Counted from the stretch's first letter, positions 34,355-43,757 are shown. The stretch: 64,000 nt of DNA from Salinimonas chungwhensis DSM 16280 (GCF_000378185.1 NZ_KB899377.1:248001-312000); one strand, 5' to 3'. The notes: generated by a model from the letters alone, not told the origin. Made by a program: numbers and translations.

Positions 34355-36433
34355 TCAGAAATGATATTCAATACCGAAATTCAATGAACGCCCAGGGCCA
34401 TCGAGCTGGGCAAAACCGTTTTCAGGATTTTGCTTAAAGTCAGCAATGCTGACGCCGCCAAGGGGCAACTGGTATTGTTTGTCCAACAGGTTGTCTACTG
34501 CCAGTTCAATTTTCCAGTTATCCACAATCACCTGGGTTTGCAGGTTAATCACAGAGTAGGCATCCGTGCTGTTTTCCAACCTTAGCGGATCAGTATCAAA
34601 CTTATTGCCTGTCCATTGCCACTGAACGCTCGATTGCCAGTCACCCTTACTGTGGGTCAACTGCATCTGGTTTTGTACCGGTTGAATCTGGTACAGCGGT
34701 GCATCAGAATCTTTGCGGATACCATCTTGCCAAGTAAACGTATTACTGAGTTGCCATTGGCCGGTTTGGTTATCTGCTACCAGCCAGCCAGCCTCTATCG
34801 ATATACCCATTAACCGCGCATCAAGATTGGTAAACTGAAGCTGATTGCGCTGGGTCTGCGCCAGGCCTGACTGATTGAATTCGCCGATTTTCTGTACATC
34901 GATATAATCATCAGCGTGGGTGTACCATACATCCGCAGAGTAGGTCCGTCGTTGTGACTCGAATGTGTACATCGCAGATGCTGTATAGGCGGTTTCAGGT
35001 GCCAGGTCGATATTGCCGACATATCCGTTGCCGTCGGCGAACCAGCCAATCATGGTGGTGGCCATAACACCGCGTCCCCAGGTGTAGCGCTCGTACAGCG
35101 AAGGCACACGATTTTTACGCGCCAGACCAAACGAGACTTTCTGTTCAGCGTCAATGTCATAGGAGGCCTGCGCACTGATATCGACCAGCGTATCCTGCTG
35201 GTCCCGGTCGGCCATATTAAATGCCATAGCGGCGTCTGCATCCGGATTTGCCATAGACATTGCCATACCGCCGCCCATAGCCATAGCGCCGTCGCTGTAT
35301 GGCTGAACCGGCCCGGTATCTGTCGTAACATATTCGACTCTGGTGCCTGCTGTTACCGACCAGTCACGATATGGCTGTCCGGAAACTTCAGCATATAATG
35401 CGGCGCGCTCACGTTTACCATCATTGATATTTACGTAATCGTTCGGGCCCATCATCATGCTGCCTTCAATGGCAGGCCACCTGTCGTCGAGTGTGTTGGC
35501 GTAATACTCCTGACCAACAACAAGGTCGTAATCAGTGGTTAATGGCATTTCCCACGCTAGTTTCAGGGCAATATCCTGTGAGTCAGTATTCATTGGCATG
35601 GTGCCAGGCTTTTCACTGGTGAAAAAGCCCATTTCGTGGCTGACATCGCGAAATACGGCCTGCGTATCAAGCTGTACATCACTAAAATGACGACGGTATT
35701 TTGCGTTTATTGCATAAGATCGATTATCCGTCATATCCATATACTGTCCGGCAAAACCCTGATAGGGAATCGACTGATAGGAGAGCTTAACCACACCCAT
35801 CTGATGGGCATCTTCATACCCGAATGTGAGCGCGTGACTTTGTGCTTTGTAAAGCGTATCAAGTACTTTTTCGCCTGCGCCATTTTCGTAGCTGTCGGCT
35901 TCTTCACTTTGTCCTGCATAGCTGGCATACCAGGTGTCGTTAGCGATACTGGCGCTCAGATAATAGGTATTACGGTTGTTGACGCTTTTATGATGAAAGC
36001 CGGCTTCGCCTGAAACAACTGGTGCATCGACTTCACCAAAGACCGGTGTGAGAGTATCAACCACTATGACACCAGCAATGTTATCACCGCCCGCACTAAC
36101 GGGTGATACACCAGATAAGACATTGATACTGCTTATCTTTGATGTTGTTACATAGGACAGGGGCGGGTTCATCTGATTACCGCAAGCCGCGGTGATGGGC
36201 GCACCATCAGCCAGAATCTGAATTCTGTCACCCATCATACCGTTGAGCACAGGCAGCGGCGACAATCCACCGCCCGCAGCAAAGTTCACCTGTTGCTCTG
36301 AAAGTGCTTTTTCAAGCTGGTCGGTGGACGATGTATCTAATGCCCTGCCGGTTATTTCTATTGATTCGATTGTATCGGCATAGGTGGTGGCTGAAAGAAT
36401 ACTGCTAAGAATGACTGGGTAAATTAATTTCAC
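34355..36433 (-). CDS. TonB-dependent receptor, OprC/NosA-like copper uptake
   Basis: 692-aa outer-membrane receptor with a signal peptide (about 1-19), a plug domain (about 25-130) and a 22-strand barrel ending with the aromatic residue in GIEYHF. The plug contains ACGNQMNPPLSY; the Cys-x3-Met arrangement and the MNPPLSY segment match copper receptors such as OprC and NosA. A Met-rich loop (AMAMGGGMAMSMANPD, about 35225-35290) could also bind Cu(I). The RegB-like kinase starts 40 bases downstream on the same strand, so receptor, kinase and regulator probably form one operon. Confidence 0.88.
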   Translation of the reverse strand: MKLIYPVILSSILSATTYADTIESIEITGRALDTSSTDQLEKALSEQQVNFAAGGGLSPLPVLNGMMGDRIQILADGAPITAACGNQMNPPLSYVTTSKISSINVLSGVSPVSAGGDNIAGVIVVDTLTPVFGEVDAPVVSGEAGFHHKSVNNRNTYYLSASIANDTWYASYAGQSEEADSYENGAGEKVLDTLYKAQSHALTFGYEDAHQMGVVKLSYQSIPYQGFAGQYMDMTDNRSYAINAKYRRHFSDVQLDTQAVFRDVSHEMGFFTSEKPGTMPMNTDSQDIALKLAWEMPLTTDYDLVVGQEYYANTLDDRWPAIEGSMMMGPNDYVNINDGKRERAALYAEVSGQPYRDWSVTAGTRVEYVTTDTGPVQPYSDGAMAMGGGMAMSMANPDADAAMAFNMADRDQQDTLVDISAQASYDIDAEQKVSFGLARKNRVPSLYERYTWGRGVMATTMIGWFADGNGYVGNIDLAPETAYTASAMYTFESQRRTYSADVWYTHADDYIDVQKIGEFNQSGLAQTQRNQLQFTNLDARLMGISIEAGWLVADNQTGQWQLSNTFTWQDGIRKDSDAPLYQIQPVQNQMQLTHSKGDWQSSVQWQWTGNKFDTDPLRLENSTDAYSVINLQTQVIVDNWKIELAVDNLLDKQYQLPLGGVSIADFKQNPENGFAQLDGPGRSLNFGIEYHF

Positions 36434-36485
36434 GTGGAAGGCTCCCGAAAACGTCAGGCGCCAATATTAATCGCAGAGGGGGGGC

Positions 36486-36516
36486 CAGACCATGCGGCAA
36501 AATGTCGCATGGTCTG
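36486..36516. terminator. 11-bp hairpin between permease and copper receptor genes
   Basis: CAGACCATGCG (36486-36496) pairs perfectly with CGCATGGTCTG (36506-36516). It lies nine bases past the permease stop on the minus strand. No T-run follows on that strand, only a C-rich tract, so it may be a stability or attenuating hairpin. Confidence 0.5.
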
Positions 36517-36524
36517 AACGACTG

Positions 36525-37706
36525 CTAATGGCAGCAGCTGGATTCTGACGGCGAGGTGCGTAGCTTTTCACTTACCATCTGCCAGATTGTTTTAAGCATT
36601 AATAAACCCAGCACGATAGCACATAGTGCATATAGCATCTGCGTGCCCTGACCATGCTCATGCATAGCGCCAGCTGTGACAATCAGATCCTGCCAGGCGA
36701 ATGCGGCGACCGCCCAGTTCAGCAAATAGCCCAGACCGATACTGGCAGTTAATACCGAAAACAAATACAGTGCCAGCGAGCGGCGCCCCAGCTCTTTTAG
36801 CATCATGCCCATAGTAGACACGTTGGTGGCTGGTCCGGCCAATAAGAACACTAATACCGCGCCAGGAGATAAGCCCGCCGCCAGAAAACCTACCGCTAAT
36901 GGTGTAGACGCCGTGGCACAGATGTACATGGGCACGCCAATCACCGCCATTAACAGCATGGCAACCAGGCCGTCGCCCCAGCGGGTGAGGAAGTCGGTGG
37001 GCACCCAGGTCTGGATAGCCGCTGCCAGGGCAAGGCCGAACAGCAACCAAACAGTAATATCAGACAATAGCTGACCGGTGGAAAACTGCCACATTGAGCG
37101 TAGCTTATCTGACGTCTTCGATTGCTTAATTGTCGGATGATTACTACCACACGATGTGGCGGGCGCGTCGGTGTCGCAGCACTGAGCTTGCGCGTTGCTA
37201 CTTTCAGACGCCGCAGACGGTGTGTTTTTTTCGCTGCTGCAACAACCTGAAGAGGCTGCTTTATCAGCTGGCGTGACGGTAGCAGTATCATCCGGGCCAC
37301 CGAAAAATTTAACCATCAGACCGGCATAAATGGCACTGGATATTGCTGCCACGGGGCGCACGATTGCATACAGAGGCCCCAGCAAAGCATAAGAAACAGA
37401 AATTGAGTCGACACCGGTTTCTGGCGTCGAAACTAAAAAAGATACCGTAGCGGGTTTCGAAGCGCCACTTCGGCGCAGACCGACAGCGGCCGGAATAACG
37501 CCACAGGAGCACAATGGCAAAGGCGCGCCAATAACTGCGGCCTTGGTTACGGCACCTACACTGTTGCTGCCCATATGCCGCTGCAGCAGGCTTACCGGCA
37601 CTAATTCGTGCATGATCGCTGCCACCAGTAAACCCAGTAACAGCCACGGGGCTGACTCTATAAACAAAGCCAGAAAGTTTTGTGCTAACAAATAGACATC
37701 ATTCAT
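36525..37706 (-). CDS. SO_0444-type Cu/Zn efflux permease (DUF318/ArsP-like)
   Basis: 393-aa membrane protein with about eight helices in two halves. The first half has GAPLPLCSCGVIPAAVGLRR, the conserved Cys-x-Cys pore motif of this permease family; the second half has GVPMYICATASTPLAVGFL. A cytoplasmic loop (about 150-200) is rich in Cys and His (SGCCSS, QCCDTD, TSCGSNH), a metal-collecting feature of the SO_0444 group, and the protein ends in CCH. It is coupled to the upstream MerR regulator gene by a four-base overlap, which supports metal efflux. Confidence 0.88.
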   Translation of the reverse strand: MNDVYLLAQNFLALFIESAPWLLLGLLVAAIMHELVPVSLLQRHMGSNSVGAVTKAAVIGAPLPLCSCGVIPAAVGLRRSGASKPATVSFLVSTPETGVDSISVSYALLGPLYAIVRPVAAISSAIYAGLMVKFFGGPDDTATVTPADKAASSGCCSSEKNTPSAASESSNAQAQCCDTDAPATSCGSNHPTIKQSKTSDKLRSMWQFSTGQLLSDITVWLLFGLALAAAIQTWVPTDFLTRWGDGLVAMLLMAVIGVPMYICATASTPLAVGFLAAGLSPGAVLVFLLAGPATNVSTMGMMLKELGRRSLALYLFSVLTASIGLGYLLNWAVAAFAWQDLIVTAGAMHEHGQGTQMLYALCAIVLGLLMLKTIWQMVSEKLRTSPSESSCCH

Positions 37707-38128
37707 AAGGGATCATCCGACTCCAGTAACTGCAGAATTGAGCAATTTTCGACACTTTCGGGGCCGCCACTACAGGCGGTATGAAGCTGTACCAAAGAAC
37801 GCTGAATGCGTTCAAGCTCGGCGATTTTTTCACTCACGCTGGCAAGCTTTTGCTGTGTCCGCTGCTTGACCTCGTGGCAGGTATGCACGTCAGGATGTAG
37901 CTTGAGATCAAGTAATTCGCCAATTTCCTCAAGCGTAAAACCCACATGTTTGGCGCGCTGCACAAACAGTAAGCGAGTCACATCCTCGTGATCGAATAAA
38001 CGATAGCCACTGGCTGACCGGACGGACGCCTTAATCAGCCCTTTGCTTTCGTAGAAGCGAATGGTATCTACCGACACATTTGCCCGGCGGGCCAGCTCGC
38101 CGATTTTTAACATAGACACTGTATTCAT
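37703..38128 (-). CDS. MerR-family metal regulator, ZntR-like
   Basis: 141 aa with an N-terminal winged helix (LKIGELARRANVSVDTIRFYESKGLI), a coiled-coil dimer helix and a C-terminal metal loop. The Cys in HPDVHTCHEVK fits Cys79 of ZntR, and TACSGGPESVENCSILQLLE fits the ZntR C-terminal binding loop, so Zn(II), Cd(II) or Pb(II) is the likely signal. Its own promoter is almost identical to that of zntA. Translation may begin at the ATG at 38128, which coincides with the predicted transcript start, or at the ATG at 38113. Confidence 0.9.
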   Translation of the reverse strand: MNTVSMLKIGELARRANVSVDTIRFYESKGLIKASVRSASGYRLFDHEDVTRLLFVQRAKHVGFTLEEIGELLDLKLHPDVHTCHEVKQRTQQKLASVSEKIAELERIQRSLVQLHTACSGGPESVENCSILQLLESDDPL

Positions 38129-38135
38129 GTTGGCA

Positions 38136-38167
38136 AGTATAAACCCTGGAGTCTACTCCAGGGTCAA
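38136..38167 (-). promoter_or_regulatory. ZntR-type promoter with 20-bp spacer dyad
   Basis: Read on the minus strand: TTGACC (-35, 38162-38167), a 20-bp spacer containing CTGGAGTAGACTCCAG (one centre mismatch), and TATACT (-10, 38136-38141). The E. coli zntA promoter has the same architecture and almost the same dyad. The -10 lies only seven bases from the ATG of the merR gene, so transcription should start at or next to that codon. Confidence 0.85.
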
Positions 38168-38188
38168 GAGAAATATCCAATCTGCAGA

Positions 38189-39916
38189 TTATTGTTGCTG
38201 AGAGAAAATTAAAATACTGTAGGGGCGCAATGTTATCTGATTGTTATGAAGGGAAAAATCCGCGGTAATATCTTCATGTTGCCACGCAAAAAGACATTGC
38301 GGAGTTTCTGGTAAGCCTTCCAGCTGATATGCATTTGCTTCGCTATTGGCTAAATTCAGATAGACCCATACCGGTTGCTCGTTATTCTCAGTAGTACGCT
38401 TAAAGCCAATCACTTTATGGGTATGGTCTTCATGCACAAACTCGGTAACGGCGCCGGTCAATCCTGCACTACCGCCGTGAGCATTGGTGCGCAGCGCGAC
38501 AAGTGAGCTGAATGCAGCCACGATATCTTTAAATTTTTCCCGGCGCGGCCAGTCAATGTCATGATCATCACTGAACCATCCATGCTGTTTAAACTCTTGG
38601 CCCTGAAACAGCATTGGGATACCGCAAGCTGTAAGCACCAGGGCGGCGGCCACCACTGCTTTGTTATGGGCAAAAAAGTCATCATCCACATTTCCAGGTG
38701 CCACTTCCTCTACAAGACGTGCGCTGCCATTTGCAACTTCATCATGTGACTCCGTATAAATAACCCGGGAAAATGGCCGCTCGCTATAGGTAGATGAGAT
38801 TGCATCTTTTATACAGGCTAAGTCAATGTCGCTGTCAGCGCTGGCTAATAACGCTCCGCGCACCGGATGAACAAAACCGGCATCCCATTGAGCGGTAAAG
38901 CCGCAGCCATCAGGCAAACCATCGGTGATAAAGTGATGGCTGTGCAAGTCTTCAGCGATGGTGATTTTGTGGTTGAACTCATCCGCCACCACCTGAGTTA
39001 TCTGCTGAATTAATGTGTAAGCTTCAGGGATTGTATCGCTACCATCGTCCAGACCTGAAATCGTGCGCATATAGGGCACCATATCCAGGCGCAAACCATC
39101 TGCCCGAAACTCACTCAGCCACATTCTTGCGTTATCGATAAAATACTGGCGCACTTCAGCGCGGCCATAATCAGGCCGGGTATCTCCCCAGGGCGTATTG
39201 GAGCGCTCATCATTATAAAAATAAATACCGCCCTTATCGTTTTCATTCCAGCCGTCAAACTGCCACATGTCAAGATCGCCCGGGCCAAGATGATTGTAGA
39301 CTACGTCCAGAATAACGCCCATTCCGCGCTGGTGTGCTGCATCTATAAAACGCTTCAGACCATCGGGGCCGCCATATGCTTCTTCAATAGCAAAGGGATA
39401 GGCGGGGTTGTATCCCCAGCTTTGATCTCCGGCAAACTCATAAACGGGCATGAGCTCGATCATATTGATACCCAAATCCTTCAAGGTATCCAAACGCTTT
39501 ATTGCAAGGTCGAAGGTGCCGATTTGTTGCGCGTGTTTGCCAAAAGTTCCGATGTGCAGTTCGTAAATTACCTGCTGGTGAATTGGAGCGGGTGTAAAAC
39601 TCTCTGTCTGCCAGATAAAGTTATCATCATAAATGATGCTATTGCCGCTGCTATTGGTCAGATAACGGGCCCGTGGATCATTTTTGTGCAACTGACTACC
39701 ATTGGCGTCTTCCACTACAAACTGGTATTGCTGCTCATTTTGCGCAGCATCACACTGACACCACCAGATACCTTGTTCGGTAGCGGTCATTGGCATGGCA
39801 GTCCAGTCATTAAAATCACCGGTCAGGGCCACTGATTTAGCATTGGGGGCCCAAACCGAAAACTGATAACCGGCTGCTGCCGGGGAAACGCCGAGTCGTC
39901 CGTCAAATGCAGACAT
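38189..39916 (-). CDS. GH13 alpha-glucan enzyme with CBM48 (branching-enzyme-like)
   Basis: 575 aa. The N-terminal CBM48/E-set domain (about 10-100) has YQFSVWAPNAKSVALTGDFN, followed by a GH13 barrel: GVILDVVYNHLGP, ADGLRLDMVPYM (nucleophile Asp), ITIAEDLHSH (acid/base Glu) and YTESHDEVAN (third Asp). It is related to glycogen branching enzymes and trehalohydrolases; no other glycogen gene is next to it, so specificity is open. The ATG at 39916 has GGAGAG six bases upstream; the open frame extends 51 codons further but lacks a site. A strong hairpin lies immediately before the ribosome site. Confidence 0.85.
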   Translation of the reverse strand: MSAFDGRLGVSPAAAGYQFSVWAPNAKSVALTGDFNDWTAMPMTATEQGIWWCQCDAAQNEQQYQFVVEDANGSQLHKNDPRARYLTNSSGNSIIYDDNFIWQTESFTPAPIHQQVIYELHIGTFGKHAQQIGTFDLAIKRLDTLKDLGINMIELMPVYEFAGDQSWGYNPAYPFAIEEAYGGPDGLKRFIDAAHQRGMGVILDVVYNHLGPGDLDMWQFDGWNENDKGGIYFYNDERSNTPWGDTRPDYGRAEVRQYFIDNARMWLSEFRADGLRLDMVPYMRTISGLDDGSDTIPEAYTLIQQITQVVADEFNHKITIAEDLHSHHFITDGLPDGCGFTAQWDAGFVHPVRGALLASADSDIDLACIKDAISSTYSERPFSRVIYTESHDEVANGSARLVEEVAPGNVDDDFFAHNKAVVAAALVLTACGIPMLFQGQEFKQHGWFSDDHDIDWPRREKFKDIVAAFSSLVALRTNAHGGSAGLTGAVTEFVHEDHTHKVIGFKRTTENNEQPVWVYLNLANSEANAYQLEGLPETPQCLFAWQHEDITADFSLHNNQITLRPYSILIFSQQQ

Positions 39917-39928
39917 GGTTGCTCTCCA

Positions 39929-39955
39929 AAAGTGCGCCGCACGTCGGCGCACTTT
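39929..39955 (-). promoter_or_regulatory. Leader hairpin directly before the GH13 ribosome site
   Basis: AAAGTGCGCCG and CGGCGCACTTT pair perfectly over 11 bp with a five-base loop. Read on the minus strand, the 3' arm runs into TTTTGGAGAG, the ribosome binding site of the GH13 gene. It has the look of an attenuator-type terminator or a translation-controlling hairpin. Confidence 0.55.
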
Positions 39956-40153
39956 GAGCTTAGCAAACACAGTGCCATAGTGATGTAGTTTTAGACAAAA
40001 GTGTATATCGGCCTGTGCCATGAGTGAACACAGCCCGATGTGTGTATAGGTGAACGGTCTTCTGCTCATCGGTACAAAATGAATAGAAGAAATTACCGAA
40101 TCCTACAGGCCTTACCGGTCAAAAATACTCATTACAAGTAGCTAACTGGCCCT

Positions 40154-41107
40154 CTAGTCCGGCGCTTTGCCCAATACTGTTTTTTCTTTTGTTTGTTTAC
40201 TGTGGTCAAGGGCCTCATTGAGTTCTTTGAAGGGAAACAGTACCGGATCCTCGACGATAATCAGCCCCGCCTGCACATCATCCAGCAATGCTTCGCCCTC
40301 TAGCATGAGTTCATGCCAGTCTTGTGCGCTGCCGTAGTCATGTAACGCCCCAAGTGCTACTTCATGATAAGAAATGGTTCGGGTAAATGCAGGATCCACG
40401 GGTTTTTCGATACGGCCCTGAATGCATACTACGTGACCATTGGCAGTAAGTAACGGGACAAGACCTGCGGCATTGTCGGGCCCCACTGCATCAATTACGG
40501 CAAAGTACTGTTGCCGGAGATCATCGGCGCTGCGATGCACAGCGGCAACCCCCAGTGTCTGTGCTTCTTCACTGGTAAGACTGCCGGATAGCGCATGCAC
40601 TTCAAAATCTGCGCGTGTTAGCAACTGTACTGCAATCTTGTTCACCGAGCCCATTCCGGCAACCAGCACTTTACTGCCAGGCTTGGGGGGAATTTTGCTT
40701 ACCGCCTGCCAGGCAGTGAGCATAGGACAGGGCAGAGCAGCGGCAAATTCGTAAGACATTTTGCCAGGAAGTTGCATTACCCGGCTGGCCTTGACCACCG
40801 TGCAGGCAGCAAAGCTACCATTTAGCTTTAAAGACTGATGATAGGCTATGCGCTGGCCAACCATCTCATCATCAATTCCTTTGCCAGTCGCAATCACTAT
40901 ACCTGTGCCATCCACGCCGGGAACTCGGCCTTTAGGCCAGTTTAGCGGATTATCATCAATAAATTTCCAATCAACCGGGTTAATACCGCTAGCGCTGTTC
41001 TCAATCAAAATTTCATCATCCGCTAACCTGGGCGTTTCGAGGCTCTCCCGATAAAGTGAGCGACCGGCCTTTTGAAAATGCCATGCTGGAAATGCTGTGT
41101 CTGTCAT
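40154..41107 (-). CDS. Zinc-type alcohol dehydrogenase/quinone reductase-like protein (MDR family)
   Basis: 317 aa, medium-chain dehydrogenase/reductase fold. The N-terminal GroES-like domain has SASGINPVDWKFID and GRVPGVDGTGIVIATG; the Rossmann part has KVLVAGMGSVNKIAVQLL. The zinc-binding residues of true alcohol dehydrogenases are missing, so it is closer to NADPH:quinone oxidoreductases. The start at 41107 follows an AGGA site; a GTG at 41125 is the alternative. It diverges from the arsenic operon. Confidence 0.82.
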   Translation of the reverse strand: MTDTAFPAWHFQKAGRSLYRESLETPRLADDEILIENSASGINPVDWKFIDDNPLNWPKGRVPGVDGTGIVIATGKGIDDEMVGQRIAYHQSLKLNGSFAACTVVKASRVMQLPGKMSYEFAAALPCPMLTAWQAVSKIPPKPGSKVLVAGMGSVNKIAVQLLTRADFEVHALSGSLTSEEAQTLGVAAVHRSADDLRQQYFAVIDAVGPDNAAGLVPLLTANGHVVCIQGRIEKPVDPAFTRTISYHEVALGALHDYGSAQDWHELMLEGEALLDDVQAGLIIVEDPVLFPFKELNEALDHSKQTKEKTVLGKAPD

Positions 41108-41324
41108 AATGATAATCCTGCTCACCTAACTTGTATTGCAAATACAATGTGTGTGAAGCGTTGGTGAATTGAAAAGGTCTGTAGCTTAAACGGCCAACAG
41201 GCCCCAGTTGGTTTAGTTAATAACCAAATACTCTGGAGCCTACTGGTAAAGCGATGCTTTCTTGCGCGCACCTTTTGCCACCGCGCGATGCTCATATATT
41301 GCCGATGCTAAATAAAATGACTGG

Positions 41325-41379
41325 ACACATACGCCCTGAACACATACGCTAATACATATATCTGAAATAATGTATGTGT
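41325..41379 (+). promoter_or_regulatory. Candidate ArsR operator cluster
   Basis: ACACATACGC occurs twice as a direct repeat (41325-41334, 41340-41349), and GTATGTGT (41372-41379) is the inverted form of ACACATAC. The cluster lies immediately before the arsR start. ArsR proteins bind imperfect dyads in such positions, so this is the likely repression site. Confidence 0.5.
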
Positions 41380-41381
41380 GT

Positions 41382-41717
41382 ATGCCCGTTTTAGCTTTTT
41401 ACAAATGTCTGGCCGATGACACTCGGCTGAAAATTTTATTACTGCTGGTGGCCCACAAGCAGCTTTGTGTCTGCGACCTGACTGATGCGCTGCAATCAAG
41501 CCAGCCAAAAATCTCCCGGCACCTGGCCGACTTGCGAAAGTGTAAGTTGGTCGAGGCTGAGCGACGGGGTAAGTGGATGTATTACCATTTGCATCCGAGG
41601 CTACCCGATTGGGCGAAAACTGTGCTGTTTACTACCGAAGCATCCCATCAATCTTACCTTGAAGAGGCGAACCGCAATCTAACAAATGCCTCTGCCACAA
41701 ACTGTCAGGATACGTGA
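41382..41717 (+). CDS. arsR: ArsR-family arsenical repressor
   Basis: 111 aa from the ATG at 41382; an ATG at 41370 is in frame but would sit inside the operator. The winged helix is FYKCLADDTRLKILLLLV; the metal site CVCDL matches the Cys-x-Cys box of As(III)-sensing ArsR in helix 3, and SQPKISRHLADLR is the recognition helix. It represses the operon until arsenite binds. The next gene starts at its stop codon. Confidence 0.93.
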   Translation: MPVLAFYKCLADDTRLKILLLLVAHKQLCVCDLTDALQSSQPKISRHLADLRKCKLVEAERRGKWMYYHLHPRLPDWAKTVLFTTEASHQSYLEEANRNLTNASATNCQDT

Positions 41718-41719
41718 TC

Positions 41720-42190
41720 ATGAAAATTTTATTTATATGCACCCATAACCGGTGTCGCAGTGTGTTGAGCGAGGCGATAGTCAACCACATCGCCGGTGCA
41801 ACAATTCTGGCTAAAAGTGCCGGCAGTGAACCGGCCGGGCAGGTACATCCTCTGACCCTAAAATACTTAGCGGCAGCCGGTTATTCCACCACAGGCCTGC
41901 AAAGTCAGTCGTGGGACGATTTTGAACAGTTTGAACCTGGTGTAGTGATAACGGTGTGCGATGCCGCCGCAGGTGAAGCCTGCCCGGTATACTTTTCCCG
42001 CTCACTCAAAGTGCATTGGGGGTTACCGGATCCGTCTAAAGTTTCAGAGAGTGAAGAACAGCAAAAACGCGCTTTTGAAGAGGTTATCTCAGAAGTAGAG
42101 CGGCGAGCGCATGCACTAAATGCGATAGCAAAGGCTGATTTGGAGGGCGATGCATTGCGGGTTGCTCTGAATAAACTAGGTGCTCAGTAA
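41720..42190 (+). CDS. arsC: Arsenate reductase, low-molecular-weight phosphatase type
   Basis: 156 aa with the phosphatase-type P-loop ICTHNRCRSVLSEA, whose Cys attacks arsenate, and further Cys residues in TVCDAAAGEACPVYF that could form the disulfide relay. The HWGLPDPS segment carries the general acid Asp. It converts arsenate to arsenite, which Acr3 then exports. The ATG at 41720 is chosen because AGGA lies nine bases upstream; the GTG at 41714 is too close to it. Confidence 0.92.
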   Translation: MKILFICTHNRCRSVLSEAIVNHIAGATILAKSAGSEPAGQVHPLTLKYLAAAGYSTTGLQSQSWDDFEQFEPGVVITVCDAAAGEACPVYFSRSLKVHWGLPDPSKVSESEEQQKRAFEEVISEVERRAHALNAIAKADLEGDALRVALNKLGAQ

Positions 42191-42202
42191 AAGGAGTCAT
42201 GT

Positions 42203-43216
42203 ATGGGAATGTTTGAGCGCTACTTATCGCTTTGGGTAGCATTATGCATTGTAGTCGGGGTTGCCGCAGGAAAATTGGCGCCGGACGTTTTTGCCGCTGT
42301 ATCGCAATTTGAGGTGGCACATGTCAATCTGGTGGTAGCGGTACTCATCTGGCTGATGATTTACCCCATCATGATTCAGGTAGACTTCGCGGCGCTCAAA
42401 GATGTGGGCAAAAAGCCGAAAGGGCTGGTGCTTACGCTGGTCATTAACTGGCTGATAAAGCCGTTTACTATGGCTTTATTAGGTTGGCTGTTCTTCAAAG
42501 GGCTGTTTGCTGAATGGGTTGATCCACAGACCGCAAACGAATACATCGCCGGGATGATTTTACTGGGTGTGGCGCCGTGTACAGCCATGGTATTTGTGTG
42601 GAGCCATTTAACCCGGGGCGATGCTAACTATACGCTGGTCCAGGTATCGGTCAATGATGTCATTATGATTTTTGCTTTTGCCCCATTAGCCGGTCTGTTA
42701 TTGGGCGTCTCAGATATTGCCGTGCCGTGGGACACATTGCTTTTGTCGGTAGTGCTGTATGTAATTTTGCCCCTGGTGGCGGGCCTGATTACTCGAAGGG
42801 AGCTACTTAAACGGGACGAGCAAGCGGTCACATCGCTGGTTAATAAACTAAAGCCGCTGTCGATTCTCGGGTTACTGGCAACACTGATTTTACTGTTCAG
42901 TTTTCAGGCTACGAGTATTTTAGAAAAGCCGCAAAGTATTGTGTTAATTGCCATACCCTTACTCATTCAGACGTATGGGATTTTTGCCATAGCGTACTTC
43001 CTGGCTAAACGACTACGATTACCCCACAACGTTGCTGCACCGGCGTGTATGATAGGCACCTCAAACTTTTTTGAGCTGGCAGTCGCCGTCGCTATTTCGC
43101 TATTCGGCCTGCACTCCGGCGCCGCACTGGCTACTGTGGTTGGCGTGCTGGTGGAAGTACCGGTAATGCTTTCACTGGTCTGGTTTGCTAACCGAACACG
43201 CCACTGGTTTGACTAA
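42203..43216 (+). CDS. acr3: ACR3-family arsenite efflux permease
   Basis: 337 aa, ten membrane helices of the BASS/ACR3 fold. Characteristic segments are [46 protein letters not shown] in two adjacent parts (with the essential Cys) and [20 protein letters not shown]. It exports arsenite using the proton gradient. It starts 12 bases after arsC with an AGGAG site. Its end overlaps the convergent DUF3859 gene by four bases. Confidence 0.94.
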   Translation: MGMFERYLSLWVALCIVVGVAAGKLAPDVFAAVSQFEVAHVNLVVAVLIWLMIYPIMIQVDFAALKDVGKKPKGLVLTLVINWLIKPFTMALLGWLFFKGLFAEWVDPQTANEYIAGMILLGVAPCTAMVFVWSHLTRGDANYTLVQVSVNDVIMIFAFAPLAGLLLGVSDIAVPWDTLLLSVVLYVILPLVAGLITRRELLKRDEQAVTSLVNKLKPLSILGLLATLILLFSFQATSILEKPQSIVLIAIPLLIQTYGIFAIAYFLAKRLRLPHNVAAPACMIGTSNFFELAVAVAISLFGLHSGAALATVVGVLVEVPVMLSLVWFANRTRHWFD

Positions 43217-43659
43217 TAACCTCTGGGTCTGAGCTTACCGCGTTTCCAGAACGAAGCGCCCTCGTAGGGCGCTTCGTCTTCGACCATAAAGGTTTTGTCT
43301 GCCACAATTTTGCCATCCAGCTCCAGTGTCATGCGCCATGGCCCGGTTTTATTTGAAACCGGCTCCCACAGTGTATCTCCAAGATAAAAATCCCAGTCAT
43401 TGTTGCCTACATATTCTATACCCTCGAAAGGGGGCATAATCTCACCGTCTTCATCAGGAATGTCTGGATGAAAAACGCAGTATCTGAGTTTTGCGTTTTT
43501 AGCCCGTTTGATATTGACGATATAGCCAAATTCAATGTTCAGTTCACCAGGGATAGATGTGGTGAACCGATCAATTTTCGGCAGAGCTTTTGACCTGGCG
43601 TCCCAGTGTTTATAAATGCCGTAACTGACAATTTCCACAGAGGGTTTGTGTTTCGCCAT
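43213..43659 (-). CDS. DUF3859-family protein
   Basis: 148 aa, soluble, mainly beta structure, with no signal peptide. Segments such as [19 protein letters not shown] and [14 protein letters not shown] are typical of DUF3859 proteins, whose function is unknown. It could have an immunoglobulin-like fold. The stop lies inside the convergent acr3 gene end. Confidence 0.75.
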   Translation of the reverse strand: MAKHKPSVEIVSYGIYKHWDARSKALPKIDRFTTSIPGELNIEFGYIVNIKRAKNAKLRYCVFHPDIPDEDGEIMPPFEGIEYVGNNDWDFYLGDTLWEPVSNKTGPWRMTLELDGKIVADKTFMVEDEAPYEGASFWKRGKLRPRGY

Positions 43660-43757
43660 AGCTATCTCTTCTTCTGGTTAACTCCAGCGGCAAAGGATAG
43701 CAGAACAAGATGAGCAGGATAAGAGACCCGGTACAGGATTGCACCGGGCAAAGAGAT

